Part shown: positions 45,479-57,499 of the stretch, in pieces
Layout: every line of letters starts with the position of its first letter
Position numbering within the stretch: position 1 is the stretch's first letter
Assembly: GCA_030765065.1 (NCBI GenBank)
Contig: CM060983.1
Span: 52,946,067-53,010,066 of the forward strand
Length of the DNA: 64,000 nt
DNA from: Deroplatys truncata
Lineage: Eukaryota > Arthropoda > Insecta > Mantodea > Mantidae
Reading direction: 5' to 3'
Translations under genes and position numbers: made by a program
The notes under the pieces: model-generated
What the model saw: the letters and a program-made list of their open reading frames with translations, nothing else
Told to the model about the DNA's origin: nothing
Databases searched by the model: none

Positions 45479-46740
45479 TTAGGGCTGTTCCGAAAGTACC
45501 TGACTAACATAAACATTTTTTTTGGGGGGGGAAACCATCTTTATTTCTCTACATAGTCTCCTTCGAATTCGATACACTTTTCCCAGCGATGTTCAATAGC
45601 TTCGATACCCTGCTTATAGTGAGAACCGTTGAGTTCTGCAAAATAGCCATCAACTGTAAACTCCACCTCTTCATTGTAGGCTAATCGTTTACCACCAAGC
45701 CATTTCTTCAACTTTGGAAACAGAAAATAATCAGAGGGGACTAAGTCTGGCAAATAGGGTGCATGAGGAAGCTATTCGAATTTTAACTCATTGATTTTGG
45801 CCATGGTGATAATGGATGTGTGAACTGGTGTATTGTCTTGATGAAACAGAACTTTCTTTTTCGCTAAATGCGATTTCATCATTCAAACGCTGCAATAAGT
45901 TCGCATAATACTCGCCATTGTTTGCCTTTCTTTTTTGAAGATAATCATTGAAAATTATCCCACGGGCAATCCCCCCCCCAAAAAAAAATGACGCCATGAC
46001 TTTGCCTGCAAATGGAGCTGTCTTCGCCTTCTTTGGAGCCGATTCTCCCTTTCAATGCACTGTTTTGACTGTTCCTTTGTCTCAGGTGTGAAGTGATGGA
46101 CCCATGTTTCATCCATGGTTATGAATCGACGCAAAAACTCGGTTCTATTGCAACGAAACATCGCCAATCACTCGGCTGAAACATCTTCACCACGCTGCTT
46201 TTGTTCCATTGTGAGTAAACGGGCACCCATCTTGCACACAGCTTTGTCATGTCTAAATTTTCAGTTAGTATGCAATGTACAGTACTTTTTGAAATGCCTA
46301 CGATGTCTACTAGCTCGCGCAGTTTCAGTCGACGGTCATCCAATACCATTTTGTGGAATTTCTTCACAATTTCTGGTGTGGTCACCTCATTTGGTCGACC
46401 ACTGCGATGTTCGTCTTGGCAGCTCGTACGGCCTCGTTTACTGTTGTAAACGAAGGAGCAGACACCCCCAGAGTAGAATCTAGCTCAGCTTTAATATTAG
46501 TTGGACTAAGACCTTTCAAATGAAAGTATTGTATAACATAACGATGGCCAGTTTTATCCATGTTTACATATTCGCTGAGAGAGTTCACTATTAATGGCTG
46601 CCAAACAATTTGTAAACAACGTAGTATTGTCAAATTTCAAACTTAAGCTTTATAAGGGTGGTAGTTTCTACCATATTCATTTGTTTGAAACAACAACTGC
46701 TATATATACGTCAGGCTGGGTACTTCTGGGACTGCCCTCG
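45479..46740 (-). mobile_element. Complete mariner transposon
   Basis: The left end AGGGCTGTTCCGAAAGTACC and right end (complement) GAGGGCAGTCCCAGAAGTACC form imperfect terminal inverted repeats 1262 bases apart, flanked by TA at 45477 and 46741. Length is typical for mariner. It inserted into an older transposon relic whose empty counterpart is at 49822. Confidence 0.9.
45541..46561 (-). pseudogene. Mariner transposase, frameshifted
   Basis: The start is placed at MDKTGHRYVIQYFHLKG (46561), the usual opening of this mariner type. The N-terminal DNA-binding domain is split over two frames (46561-46385, then 46385-46190). The first catalytic Asp is in MDETWVHHF near 46112 and the second in FHQDNTPVHTS near 45835. 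The third lies in DLVPSDYFLF near 45745, after an in-frame stop (KFE then stop). The C-terminus reaches CIEFEGDYVEK. All three catalytic Asp are present but at least three frameshifts and one stop make it dead. A G/C homopolymer near 45970 is one break. Confidence 0.88.
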
Positions 46741-46880
46741 TACCTTATAAGAGACGTTCGAAAAGCTGTCCTTCTTAATGCATACATTTCTGCCATCTTC
46801 TCAGAAAACGCATGAGAGTTCAGTATCTAAAATTAAGTGAACTTCTCGCCTGATGTTTTCTTTTAGTTCTTACAATGTAT

Positions 46881-47254
46881 GGGGTTTGTTGCACACGTCA
46901 TATTTTCAGACTTCCCCCATAGATAAAACTCATATTCTGTTTAATCAGGGGATCATGAAGGTCTAATTCTATATAATTACCTTATCTTAAATTTTTTTCC
47001 TGAATTAAATTTAGTGGTTCATCAACTGCATGCGCAATAGTAAAGCCTTACTGGAAAAATCCAGATTGACATTCAACATCCGCCAGCTGTTCAAAAATGG
47101 TATGTCATTTCTATGCCTCTCTGTATTTACTGTTTATTAAAAAATCATACGTTCCATTATTCTGTATGTATTTACTGAACACATGCAATTTTTGCATCAT
47201 GCAAGAAGATCGTGTGTAAATTCGGGTTTCTCTGTACTCCAATATCTGTTATTG
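46881..47254. other. Unassigned spacer
   Basis: No recognised content. It could include eroded LINE sequence upstream of the RNase H piece, but no motif supports this. Confidence 0.35.
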
Positions 47255-48178
47255 GACGACGAAGCATATCTTCACTGATGGATCCGGACTTTGTGGTCAT
47301 AATGGATGTGCAGCGGTATTCCCTGATTACACCATACAATATAGTTCTTCCCAACCATCTTTCTGTCTATTCTTGTGAATTCAATTCTCATTGGAATATA
47401 TACTTAAAAAAGATAACCCACATAATTACATAATATTCTCCAACACATTGAGTGCTTTGACATCCCTTCAACAAGTCTCAACCTCTCAAAATATTGTTAA
47501 AGTACTACAGAAAATGTACAACCAAATACTAATCTGTGGTAAATTAGTATCATTCGCCTGGACTCTGTGACATGTCAGAATTCTGGGAAATGAATCAACT
47601 GATCAGGCAGCCAAAGAAACCACCAAACGTCCCCCTCAGGACATCAAGATCCCATACACGGAACTTCATCAAAAAGACTTGCATTACTCAATGGAGACAA
47701 ACATGGAAGCCACATCTAGAAGCAAATTACACAATGTCTACATTTCCGAGTCCAGACTTGAACACTATCATTTCAACCACAAAGACTAAGTTGCATTAAC
47801 TCGACTACGTATTAGACATATTTCTATAACGCACAAACATCTCCTCAACCGCGACCATCCTCCTGTGTGCAACCTCTCCTCCTGTGTGCCACCTCTGCAG
47901 ATCCAACCTCACAGTTCATCATCTCGTCGCTATGTACAATACAGAGAAAAATGTGACAGTCCCAACAGCCTACCAGACGCCCTAAATTCAGCACAACAAA
48001 GAACTTTAAACTTTATGAAAGCGACAAAATTGTATAACAATGTATAGAACACCTATCTGGTGAATTTAATGTTGTATGTACTATTACTGTTTAAAATATT
48101 GTATTTTCATTGTAATCATGTTCTGTATTCTAAAGTAGTCGCGATATGACTTTAAAGTTGAAGCGGCAATAAAGAACT
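47255..48178 (+). pseudogene. LINE fragment: RNase H domain and 3' end
   Basis: HIFTDGSG (47265) is the opening of an RNase H domain with its first catalytic Asp. Downstream the frames carry LSALTSLQ and LGNESTDQAAKE, the end of the domain with its late Asp. A Cys-His motif (CHLCRSNLTVHHLV) and an untranslated tail ending near GCGGCAATAAAGAAC follow. This order fits jockey/R1/I-type insect LINEs. Stops and frameshifts are frequent. A unit near CCTCCTGTGTGCAACCTCT is duplicated in tandem at about 47858-47895. Confidence 0.75.
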
Positions 48179-48440
48179 AGAATATCCGTATATCAAACAT
48201 TTTATTGCATGATCACAATACAAGGCATGCAGGCGATTTGCATAGCCCAGGAAATAGCTTAAAACTGTTCCAAAAAGGATGTTACTATTCTGCAATAACG
48301 ATTTATAATAACCTTCCATGCTATTTAAAACTATTAAGCAAGCCTAATCAACTTAACATCTTTAAGAAAGAGCTGAAGTCTTTCTTATATACTCACTCCC
48401 CATATTCTAAGGATGAGCTTGTTTTTTAATACTTCGTGCA
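48179..48440 (+). pseudogene. LINE fragment: reverse transcriptase C-terminus
   Basis: The frame reads HDHNTRHAGDLH, then FQKGCYYSAITIYNNLP and FKKELKSFLYTHSPYSKDE. This is the well-known C-terminal block of insect jockey/CR1-type reverse transcriptase ORFs (NTR...LH, KG.YYS, FNNLP). It belongs to a different LINE from the one just upstream because that one already has its RNase H and tail. Confidence 0.75.
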
Positions 48441-48727
48441 ACATATAAATATTCAATACATAGAGCAGATGGTGATGACTTACACTTATTTGTTATTGTC
48501 CTACTGTAATGCATGTTGAGATGTTTACTCTTGGAATGGTGACCGTTTGCAAATTTTCATTTCTTAGATAATGCATGGTGTGGAGAGAGAGAGAGAAGGA
48601 GAGGGAGAAATGTTCTTGGTGTTGGGTATGTTTATTACTCGTTGTTATGCTGCATATTTCATAATTGTATGACGTGTTCAATGTCCCTAAGCGTTGATCA
48701 CAGTGGGAGCAAATGAACAAACAAAAA
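48441..48727. other. Unassigned spacer
   Basis: A GA-rich run lies at 48581-48608. Nothing else recognised. Confidence 0.35.
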
Positions 48728-49678
48728 TCTGATGTGTTACACTCACATGATTTTCTCTACTCTTATACAAACTATTTTTACAAACTCTTATTCTCCATCT
48801 ATTTCATATTAATCGAGATAAATATTTGCAGAAACGATCTTTTGACATGTAAAGAAAATTACATTTTAAACATGGTGACTAGTTCTAACAATATTTGACT
48901 ATGACTTAAGGCCTACTAAGTTCTCTTTGTTTTATATTTGCAAGGGCAATACAGAAATACAGTAGCCTTTAAACATCGACATATATCTTAATAGCTGGTT
49001 GATAGGTGCAGCACCATTCCCTTTGCCACAGATTAATACTCTTTGCATATCCAAGATAAAAAACTGAATAACGAATTCCGATTTCAGAAAATAAGTACTG
49101 AAAAATTTAAGGGAATAACAAGCAATATCTCGAAAATGGTTCACTCGACAACAAAAATGTATATGACATAAATTGTGTATTTTAACGCGATCTACATTTT
49201 TTGTACAGTAAAATTTTGTCTATCTCTCATGGTTTACCAGTTATGCAAAAGTCGTTCACAATGAAGAATACTTTTTGAGACATTCCCAGAAAATTCAAGA
49301 TATACATTTTATTTGTCATGAAAGTACCATAAACATATGATATTTTAATCAAAATCGCTAGAGCCATTTTCGAGAAAATTAAAATTTTCGAAAACTGTTC
49401 CATGTAAAGGGTAGTCTGGGGTGGGGGGATTTTCTTAAAAACCTTTGTGTCGCATCTCTGGAAGATACTGAACCTAGATACCAAGTTTGGTGTTTATCCG
49501 ACTGTTCGTTTCTGAGTTACGCTGTTCACAGACAGACACACACACGGACATGTTTCCAAAAATGCTTTTTTTGGATTCAGGGGGTCTCAAAACATATATA
49601 TGGTGAAATCTCGGTATCGAATTTTTGGGTGGAATACAATACTTCCCCTACTTACTATACGTAGTAGAGAGAGTAAAA
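48728..49678 (+). repeat. AT1 full copy, subtype c
   Basis: Starts TCTGATGTGTTACACTCACA and ends ACGTAGTAGAGAGAGTAAAAA. The foldback arms are at about 48846-48920 and 48960-49055, as in the copy at 10179. Confidence 0.85.
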
Positions 49679-49689
49679 AACAAGCAAAC

Positions 49690-50010
49690 AAAACTAAAAG
49701 AAAACATCAGGCGAGAAATTCACTCAATTTCGGATACTGAACTCTCGAGTGTGAATGAAAATTTCCTGAGATGCCAGAAATGTTTGGATAGAGGACATTT
49801 CCAACATCTCCTATGATAAGGTATGCGCTAATTACCATTGCAATTGTAACTATAACTATGAGAACGCGAGGCAGTTGCGGGGATATTATAACTGTTTCGG
49901 CGGGAGTCCGAGGTGTGGCGGCCGGCATGCGAGGAGCCATGCGGTGGCCGCAGTGTGGAGGAAAAGCATTGTACTTTTATGCACGAATTTTGCTGTTTAG
50001 CACGATAATT
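49690..50010 (+). mobile_element. 3' end of a DD34-type transposon; empty mariner site
   Basis: The frame at 49625-49816 ends ENIRREIHS, DTELSSVNENFLR and GHFQHLL then stop, the C-terminal style of the DUF4817/DDE transposases. About 190 bases of non-coding flank follow. The whole stretch matches the inverted, mariner-split relic at 45.3-46.9 kb. Here the TA at 49822 is unoccupied. The transposase N-terminal part is missing. Confidence 0.75.
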
Positions 50011-50466
50011 TATGGATGCGACATCTCTATACTAAAATGGAGACTGAAAAGTCATCAGAGCTGTCTAAAAACATATGTTATACATTTGTTTGTATATTTT
50101 GTCATAACTTTAAACGTTGAAAATGAAATTATTAAACTGAAGACCAGGGTTTTCTTTCTACAATAACGCTACGAATTTCAATCAAACATTTTCAATTGTA
50201 ATAACCCCGTAATACTCCGCAGAGAAGTCTTTGGATTTAGTCTAAAACTGTAAGCTAACAGTCTTTGAGAAGAAACCTAAACCCCCTAGATTATTCAAGT
50301 AGGCAATTCTTGAAACATGGAAAAGTTCATTTATCAGCAGTTTAATGTAGAGAAATGCACATGATAAATTGGTACAAGATCTGAATGTATTGTATAATGT
50401 AATTTGTATGTGCTACAGAGAGTCGGAAAAGAAAATTGTGAAGTTCATTTTACCTTCCTTATGAAG
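50011..50466. other. Unassigned spacer
   Basis: No family match, domain or RNA gene seen. Confidence 0.35.
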
Positions 50467-51288
50467 TATGTATTCCACCCAAAAATTCGATGTCGACATT
50501 TCATCGAAAATATATGTTTTGAGGTCCCATGAACCGCACAAGAAATTTTGTTAGAAAGGTGATTATGTGTGCCTGTTAACACCTTAACTCAAAAACGAAA
50601 AGTCGGTTAAGAACCAAACTTAATATTTAAGTTCAGCATCTTCCAAGGATGCGACGCGAAGATTTTCAAGAAAATCCTCCCACCCCAACTAGCTATACAT
50701 GGAATATTTTTCGAAAAGTTTAATTTTCTCAAAAATGGGTATAAAAATTTTGATTAAAATACCATATGTTTAAAACATTTTTATGGCAATTGAAATGTGC
50801 ATCTTGAATGTTCTGGGAATCGCCTCTGAAAACCTCTTCATTCTAAATACTTCTGCAAAACTGGTAAAATTTAAGAGATATAATCAAAATATTATTACAC
50901 AAAGCTGTAGATCTCGTTAAAGCACGCAATGTATGTTTTTTGTGGAGTTTACCATTTCCGAGATATTCCTTGTTATTGATTTGAATTTTCAAATATTTAT
51001 ACGTTTCTCAAATGGGAAGTGGTTATTAATTTTTCCCTCTTGCATATGAAAAGAGAACGGAATTTCAAAGATACCACGTTGCGTTTAGCTCTTAAAAGAT
51101 TTGGCCTTTAAAACCCACTCTATTATCCTAGTCCCCTTGTACCTACAAGGAATTGTGCAATAAACAATTTCTGCAGATGTTTATCTTGATAAACATGAAG
51201 TAGATAGAAGAATAAGCGTTTGCAAGAATAGTTTGTACAAGAGTGAGTAGAGAGAGCCATGTGAGTGTACCACATCAAGGTTTTAATC
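50467..51288 (-). repeat. AT1 copy, old
   Basis: Minus-strand copy lacking the extreme 3' terminus and most of the microsatellite (GTGTGCCTG remains). It ends GAGTAGAGAGAGCCATGTGAG. Divergence from young copies is visible throughout. Confidence 0.75.
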
Positions 51289-51544
51289 CTATGTAACACC
51301 TTTCATTTTGATATCTATAAAATAAATATAAATTAAAACACTTGAATTAATGAACTTTTCTATTTAAAATTTGCATATGATTATTACGAATTTTAATTAC
51401 GAGATATATTTCGGTTAGATAATCGATTTTCTCTCAATTCAAGTTTTAAAAAATATATTATAAATGCGTTTTGAAATAACGTATGTCGAATTTTAGGCAT
51501 TAAAAGAATATTACTTACCTTGATTGCACAATTAGACAATAGTT
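51289..51544. other. Unassigned spacer
   Basis: A/T-rich with nothing recognised. Confidence 0.35.
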
Positions 51545-52428
51545 CATTTTTACTTTCTCTGTTACTTAGGTATAGTAAGTAGAAATAGTATTGCATTCCA
51601 TCCAAAATTATATATTGAGATTTCACCGAAAATATGCGCTTTGAGGTAAATGAATGAAAAGAAGGCATCTTTAGAAAAAAGGTTCGTGTGTGTACGCATG
51701 TATATATGTGTGTCTGTGAATAGATAACTCAAAAATGAAAATTATCAATACCAAACTTCATATTTAAGTTCAGCATCTTCCAAGGATGCGACCAGAAGAT
51801 TTTCAAGAAAATTCTCGACACCAAACTACCCTTCACAGAAACATTATTCGTCGTTTTTTTTTTTTAATTTATTGTCTCAAGAATGGCTCAAACGATTTTT
51901 ATTAAAATACTGCATGCTTAAGTTATTTGCATGGCAAAGAGATTTATTGAATTGCCTATGGATAGTCTGTGAATACTTCTTCATTCTGAATTATACATAA
52001 TTTTGTATAAATGGCAAACCATATGAGATAGACAAATCTTACCACACAAAAAATGTAGATCTCGTTAAAACACAGTTTATGTGAATTATTTTGTGGCATT
52101 AACCATTCCCAAGAATTCTTTCCTCTTAGTTTGGATTTGCCAATAATTTATCATACGTTTTTTGAAGTGCTATGTCACCATTTGTTGTTCCTAAGAAGGA
52201 ATATGGAATTTCAAAGCCAGCATATGCAACCCCCATTTTAAACAGTTGACAATCGCTTCAGCCCCCTGCATCCCCCTTGCACAGACAAGAATCCTTCTAA
52301 CGTTTATCTGTTTTAACATGAAGAAGATAGAAAAATAAGGTTTTGTAAGAATAGTTTGAAGAAGGGGTTAAAAGTTAAATGAATAATGGGCAGAGAAAGT
52401 TTTATGCATGTAACACATTAGATTTTTG
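51545..52428 (-). repeat. AT1 full copy, old
   Basis: Runs from TTTTTACTTTCTCTGTTAC to GGGCAGAGAAAGTTTTATGC...CATTAGATTTTT. The microsatellite is a mixed GT/AT tract at 51686-51717. Confidence 0.78.
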
Positions 52429-52989
52429 TTGAAAGTTAAGGCAAGTATAACGCTTGCTCAGAGTCTAGTTAAGAGCAAGTTAAGAAGCTGCTGGAGATTA
52501 CAATGAACCGGAGACAACGAACCACAATGTTCACTCCCATCACACCGACCTCAAGAGACAACGGTCTCATCTGAGGAATGTAGAGATATTTGGAACATGC
52601 TTCGCATACAAAATTCCGTGCTTTATTTTCATAGGTCACTTTCGTACAGCCCACTTTCATTGTTTAAAGCAAATACAGTGGTGAAGGTGTGTTTGTACGC
52701 CCTTATTCTTCCCCTCGCTTTCAGAGATGCACGTGCGTGTGTGAAGGCCAAATTTCCAGCTTCTCCGAAGTTTTGTTTACCAGATAAACGTTAGCTCAGG
52801 GCCATGGGCTCGGTTTGGGGAAGGAATTCTTTATTCGTTTTGTCTGGTGCACTAAAATCCATTAATATCGACTCCATATCCATTAAAGTTCCTGTTGACG
52901 ATATCAACAAAATACTGACACCATTAACATCGCTGGAAGTTTAAGCAGCATCACTTCCATTAGCCTTACTGCAATGCCAAAAACATTAC
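52429..52989. other. Unassigned unique DNA
   Basis: More balanced in composition than AT1. It carries no recognised repeat or domain. Confidence 0.35.
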
Positions 52990-53450
52990 CACCAGAATGC
53001 GTATAATGTACCCAGGGAGGCCACTGTACCTACAGGTTCATCGCCTACTTGGGAGTGAAACTGGACAAAGACATGGAGCACATCAGAGACACGTGGCATC
53101 TACTTCACTGTGCCCTTTACTCAGGTCAGGGTTGCCTGCTCCCTTAAAGCTACGCCTTTGCCAAGCACTGATCATCCTTGTCATGCTTGTGAGACCTGGG
53201 GAATGGGTGCAGACTCAAGTGTGTAATGGCTCCAGTTGGCGCAGGATAGAGGTCCCAGGATCATCTATTCTATAGGCCTCGTCTTCCACGAGAGAATACT
53301 TCATGAGGCCTACATATGTGGAGTAGCATTTTCCGATACCTTGTCTGTACATCGTATCTTTGGGATTATAGTACCAAAAGTGCTGCTTGAGGCATCACCG
53401 GGTTCCCCGAATGAAATGCGTGTATCTCGGTAACCAAGTGCAATTCCATC
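52990..53450 (+). pseudogene. LINE reverse transcriptase fragment
   Basis: YRFIAYLGVKLDKD at 53031 matches the YLGV.LD block after the catalytic domain of jockey-type reverse transcriptases. LPAPLKLRLCQALI and then HACETWGM follow in shifted frames, as in the conserved K..LY...IRP...YA...WG block. At least two frameshifts separate them. Only this C-terminal part is present. Confidence 0.7.
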
Positions 53451-53455
53451 AGCTT

Positions 53456-53742
53456 CTCGTCCTTCGTGGTCTAGGAGTACCATGCTAGACTGTGGTTACC
53501 GAGATCACGGATGGGCGATGGATTTTTTTCGGGCATAAAAATCCTTAGTATGGCTTCCATCGGAAGGGAAGCAAAGCCGGTGGTCCCGTGTCGTAGATTT
53601 ACGGCACTTAAAAGAACCTTAAGCCTGATAAAGAGGCCTCTGAGAAAAATTGCCGGTCTTTCACGCCAAATATAGAATGGAACGCTAAAAACCATAGCGT
53701 TAAAGAGCGTCCATAAATAAAACTCAATTTAATTTAAGCAGC
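53456..53742 (+). repeat. SINE-B, nearly full
   Basis: The head GTGGTCTAGGAGTACCATGC is worn and the B box is gone (GATCACGGATGGGCG). The body from TTTTTCGGGC to AAACTCAATTTAATTT is well kept. It cannot be transcribed from its own internal promoter as it stands. Confidence 0.75.
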
Positions 53743-53829
53743 AAAAGCTCAGTTTCTTTTCAATCCTTTCAAGAGTTTCTTGGTACTCAAAATTAACAAC
53801 AGCTTCCCAAGTACATATAATTAAAAAGA

Positions 53830-54778
53830 CCAACTTTGATTAAAATATCAGATTTTTAAGATATTGTAATGACGAAGAAAATTTATACTTTCAATTTTTT
53901 GGAAATATCCCATGAGCTTTCCTTTATTTGATTGAACTTTGTATAATTTTGTAAGAATAATAAATAAATATAGCAAAGACAAATTCAATGCCAGATTTCA
54001 GCGGAAATACACGTTTTGAGGCCCCTGAAACCAAATAAAGAATTTTTGGAAACATGTCTGTGTGTGTGTGTGTCTGTGAACAGCATAACTCAAAAGCGAA
54101 AAGTCTTATAAATACCAAACCTGGCATTTGAGTTTAGTATCTTCCAAGGATGCGATACGAAGACTTTCAAGAAAATACCCCAACTCCAACTACCCTGTTA
54201 CATGGAACATTTTTCGAAATTTCTGATTTTATAAAAATGGCTCTAAGGATTTTGATTAAAATACCATATATAATAAAGATATTTATCTACATTACAGATA
54301 AATGTATATCTTGAATTTTCTGGGAATAGCCAAGGAAGTCCTCTTCATTCGGAAGGAATTTTGTATAATATTGCATAACTTCTAAACGTTAAACGACAGA
54401 CGAAAACGTACCACACAAAAAATGTTGATCTCTTTAAAGCACACAATTTGCTTAAAATAAGATTTTTATGTCATAAGCCGTTTCTGAGATATCCGTTATT
54501 AAATGTTCGAACTGCTCAATACTTGCCATTCTTTTAAAGTCCCATCGATATCAGTTGTTTCTCGCGATTGCATGGAAACAGTTTGTAATTTCAAGGCCGG
54601 CATATAGCGTCCAGTTCTTAAACATTTGACTATCGCTGTTCTCTTTGTACTTATAACTAAATGCGCAATGTAGCTATGTTTGCAAAGGTTTGTTTAGTAG
54701 ATAGAAAAATAAGCTTTAGAAAGAATAGTTTGTATACCCACTAATAAGGATAGAGGGTAGATAAAGTCATATGAAAGT
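53830..54778 (-). repeat. Two abutting AT1 pieces
   Basis: 53830-53965 is a middle piece. 53966-54778 is an almost full subtype b copy lacking the 3' terminus, ending GGGTAGATAAAGTCATATGA. A GT tract is at 54058-54073. Confidence 0.75.
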
Positions 54779-55274
54779 TTTTTTCAACAGAAGCATTCTT
54801 CTTGCTGGTTTAAACATAAGTGACAAGTGACAGAAAGCTCAAAAGTATAAGAATAGCATAAATATTAGTTATAATGCTGTGTCCGTGTATAGCTGATGGC
54901 ACCTTGGCATAAAACTGAAAGAGGACCCACTCCTGTTTCGTAATTGGCATGAAATACGAGGGGTTTCTCTCTGGAAGGGACAAAGGGCATGGAGATCTCT
55001 CCTGCAGAGAAAGCACTGGGCCGAAGAGAGGCAGTAGGTGACCCAACGTCAAAGGCCAAACTCAGCGGGAAGGAGAATGATTGAGGTCCTTCTAACATTG
55101 CGTATTCGCGATCATTACTGGGATCTGCAACATATTTGTCGGCTGCTTGAGTGAAAGGGCATTCCTTGGGTGTACTCGTCTAGACGTCCTGTTCAATACT
55201 TGTAATTCAATAGTACCATTTTACGTGCTGTCGATGGCTGATCTCTCTTAAAACATTGGTGTATCCTGTCTAAT
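54779..55274. other. Unassigned unique DNA
   Basis: Two overlapping minus-strand ORFs of 80 and 77 codons lie in different frames (54810-55098) and carry no recognised domain. No repeat family match. Confidence 0.35.
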
Positions 55275-55395
55275 TACTTTCTCTAGCGATTGGCCAACGT
55301 AAACACAATAGGTGCTATATTTAACCTAAAGATTCAATATCGAAATTTCCCTGTAAATTTTTATTTAGAGATCAGCTGAACACAATTTTTTTAAG
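55275..55395 (-). repeat. AT1 3' fragment, worn
   Basis: Begins TACTTTCTCTAGCGATTGG and keeps the GATTCAATATCGAAATTT motif. It ends against the next plus-strand copy. Confidence 0.5.
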
Positions 55396-55643
55396 AAAAG
55401 CATCTGTTGCGTTACATTCACATGCCTTTCTCTACCCTCTATCGTTTATTATTATACATACAAAGTGAACAGTGACAGTCAAAAGTTTAAAAAGTGGACG
55501 CTATCTCCGTGCAATCGCGAGAAACAACTGTCGACAGGACTTTAAAAGAATGACTAAGTATTGAACATTTCAGACCATTAATAACGGATATCTCGGAAAT
55601 AGCTTATTGCATAACAAATTATTTAAAGTAAACTGTGTGTTTT

Positions 55644-55848
55644 ACAAAATAAATATTTTGTTTGTTAACGACGCTGCGAATTACCAGGATCCATATCAGT
55701 TATTTTACATGCCAGTAAATCTACTGACGAGGCTATCGCTTTTAAGCACGCTTAAAAACCATCCATCGATCTGGACCGGGTTTGAACCCGCGACCTTGAA
55801 GTCAGAAGGTCCACGCCTAACCAGCTAAGTCACGCAGACCGACAGTGT
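55644..55848 (-). repeat. tRNA-headed SINE with target duplication
   Basis: On the minus strand a head with TGACTTAGCTGGTTAGGCG and the B box GCGGGTTCAAACCCGG lies at 55842-55765, followed by a body of about 120 bases. GTGTGTTTT occurs at both borders (55635-55643 and 55849-55857). The head is tRNA-like, but no closing acceptor arm is seen. Confidence 0.75.
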
Positions 55849-55910
55849 GTGTGTTTTCGAATTCTACATTCTTTGTGTAGTAGTTTTCGTCTATCACCTA
55901 ATCTTTACCT

Positions 55911-56692
55911 TTATGTCACAGTTCTCCGTCTCGTGTTATCTTATTTGTTGAGCGCCTCTTGTTTTATTATTTTAAAGTTGGGTTCTTTGTCCTCCGGCTA
56001 GCTATTATAACTCAGTCGAGCAAATATCTCTAAGCAGGGCGTGTAAACGGAAAGGAGTTGTTACTAAAAGATAACACTGATAAAATAATTTGTTTCTACA
56101 CTTTTATTGCCGTCACAGTTAATTAATAATTCACATATTTAATCTTTATACACGCCAGACTGAAACTGTAACATTTCTTAATGTAACTACAGTCGTTACA
56201 GTTGCCGCGTACCAATTACTTCGCGTACTTCACATTTTGTAACTAACTCTGCGACGTGCACCTCGTGAAAGATTCTTCGCAACTGTGCGACACTTCCTTA
56301 TGGCTCGAGAATATATACTCCTTCACCTCAAATTGCCTAAACATTATAATAGAGCTGCTATTGGTTACCAAATCGCGCCCACTTTAGCGTCTGTTTTGGT
56401 CAGCCAATCACTACTACTAACATATATACTCTAGGGAAGATATTCCCTCCATTTCTATAAAAGGCACGCTACCTTGACGTCATTTGTTTGTCTCTTCTTA
56501 GTGATAAACAACTCACCCCCTCGGTTTATTGTTGCCCACTTCTATTGTCAGTTTCAGTGAGGCCGTGTAAACTTATTTCCTAACAATACTTATGGCTAAC
56601 AAACATCTAAAATCCTGTACATACAATAATATTAATTTACACTACAATCACTTTGGCATTCACAGCATGTTATAATATAAAATACTGCGTCA
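55911..56692 (-). repeat. Solo LTR related to the 2.5-kb retrotransposon
   Basis: Read on the minus strand it starts TGACGCAGTATTTTA. It passes a GTCAATAATAGCG-like stretch and GGGGGTGAG.TGTTTATCA, then CTTTCCGTTTACACGCCCTG and AATAGCTAGCCGGAGGAC, in the same order as 2465-3357. It ends near GTGACATAAA. GGT borders both sides. Divergence is far greater than between the two LTRs at 2.5-6.7 kb. Confidence 0.8.
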
Positions 56693-57084
56693 ACCAGTTA
56701 CATAAGATTACACAAAATTCCTTCCGAATGAAGTGAACCTCAAATGCTATTCCCAGAAAATTCAAAGTATACGTTTTATTTTCTATTTAAATATCTTTAA
56801 TGTATTATATTTTAATCAAAACCGTTGCTGCCATTTTTGGGAAGATAAAAAAAAAATTGAAAGATGTTTCATATAAAGGAAGATGGTTGGGGATTTTTTA
56901 AAAATCTTCGTGTCGCATTCTTGGAAGATGCTAAACTTACATAAACACCAATTTTTGTTTTTATTCAACTTTTAGTTTTTGAGTTATGCTACTCACATAC
57001 ACATGGACCTTTTTTCTACAAATGCTTTTCTATTCAGAGGACCTCAAAACGTGCATTTCCGGTGAAATCTTGGTACTGGATTTT

Positions 57085-57385
57085 TTTATGTATCAAGATT
57101 TCACCGGAAATACACATTTTGAGATCCACTGAACCGTGCCCAAAAAGCGTAATGTGATCTGTGAACAAAAAATGAAAAGTTTGATGAATACCAAATTTCT
57201 ACTTGAGACAGAGACTGTTTAAGCATGCGAGATGAAAATTTAAAGAAAACTCTCCTGCTTCAAAATAGCCCTTACAATAAAATAGTTCGTTATTTTCATT
57301 TTCTCAGAAATGCCTCTAACGATTTTGATTAAACTATAGTATATCTGAGGTGTTACTATGACAATTAAATGTATAAATGTTTAAT
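57085..57385 (-). repeat. AT1 3' part, worn
   Basis: Begins ATCAAGATTTCACCGGAAAT and fades after the ATTTTGATTAAACTATAG motif. It abuts the preceding plus-strand copy tail to tail. Confidence 0.6.
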
Positions 57386-57499
57386 TGGGGAATCATAGGA
57401 GTCAAGCAAAACTGTAGCGGGGAGGTACAGATTTGTGCCAAAATATGCAGGTAAGCTTGCAATAAGCATTTTTGCTTATTCGTAAGCTGTCGCTCGGCT

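Larger units (their letters stand above)
45305..46880 (-). mobile_element. Relic of a DD34-type transposon 3' end, split by a mariner
   Basis: 45305-45476 and 46743-46880 together match 49690-50010 in inverted orientation. On the minus strand the higher-coordinate part encodes a worn transposase C-terminus (ENIRREVH, DTELS), and the lower part is the non-coding 3' flank. The mariner at 45479 lies between them. Confidence 0.75.
55408..57080 (+). repeat. AT1 copy, subtype b, carrying a SINE and a solo LTR
   Basis: AT1 segments are 55408-55643, 55849-55910 and 56693-57080. Joined in order they make one subtype b copy. The first gap is a tRNA-headed SINE and the second is a reversed solo LTR. 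Confidence 0.8.
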
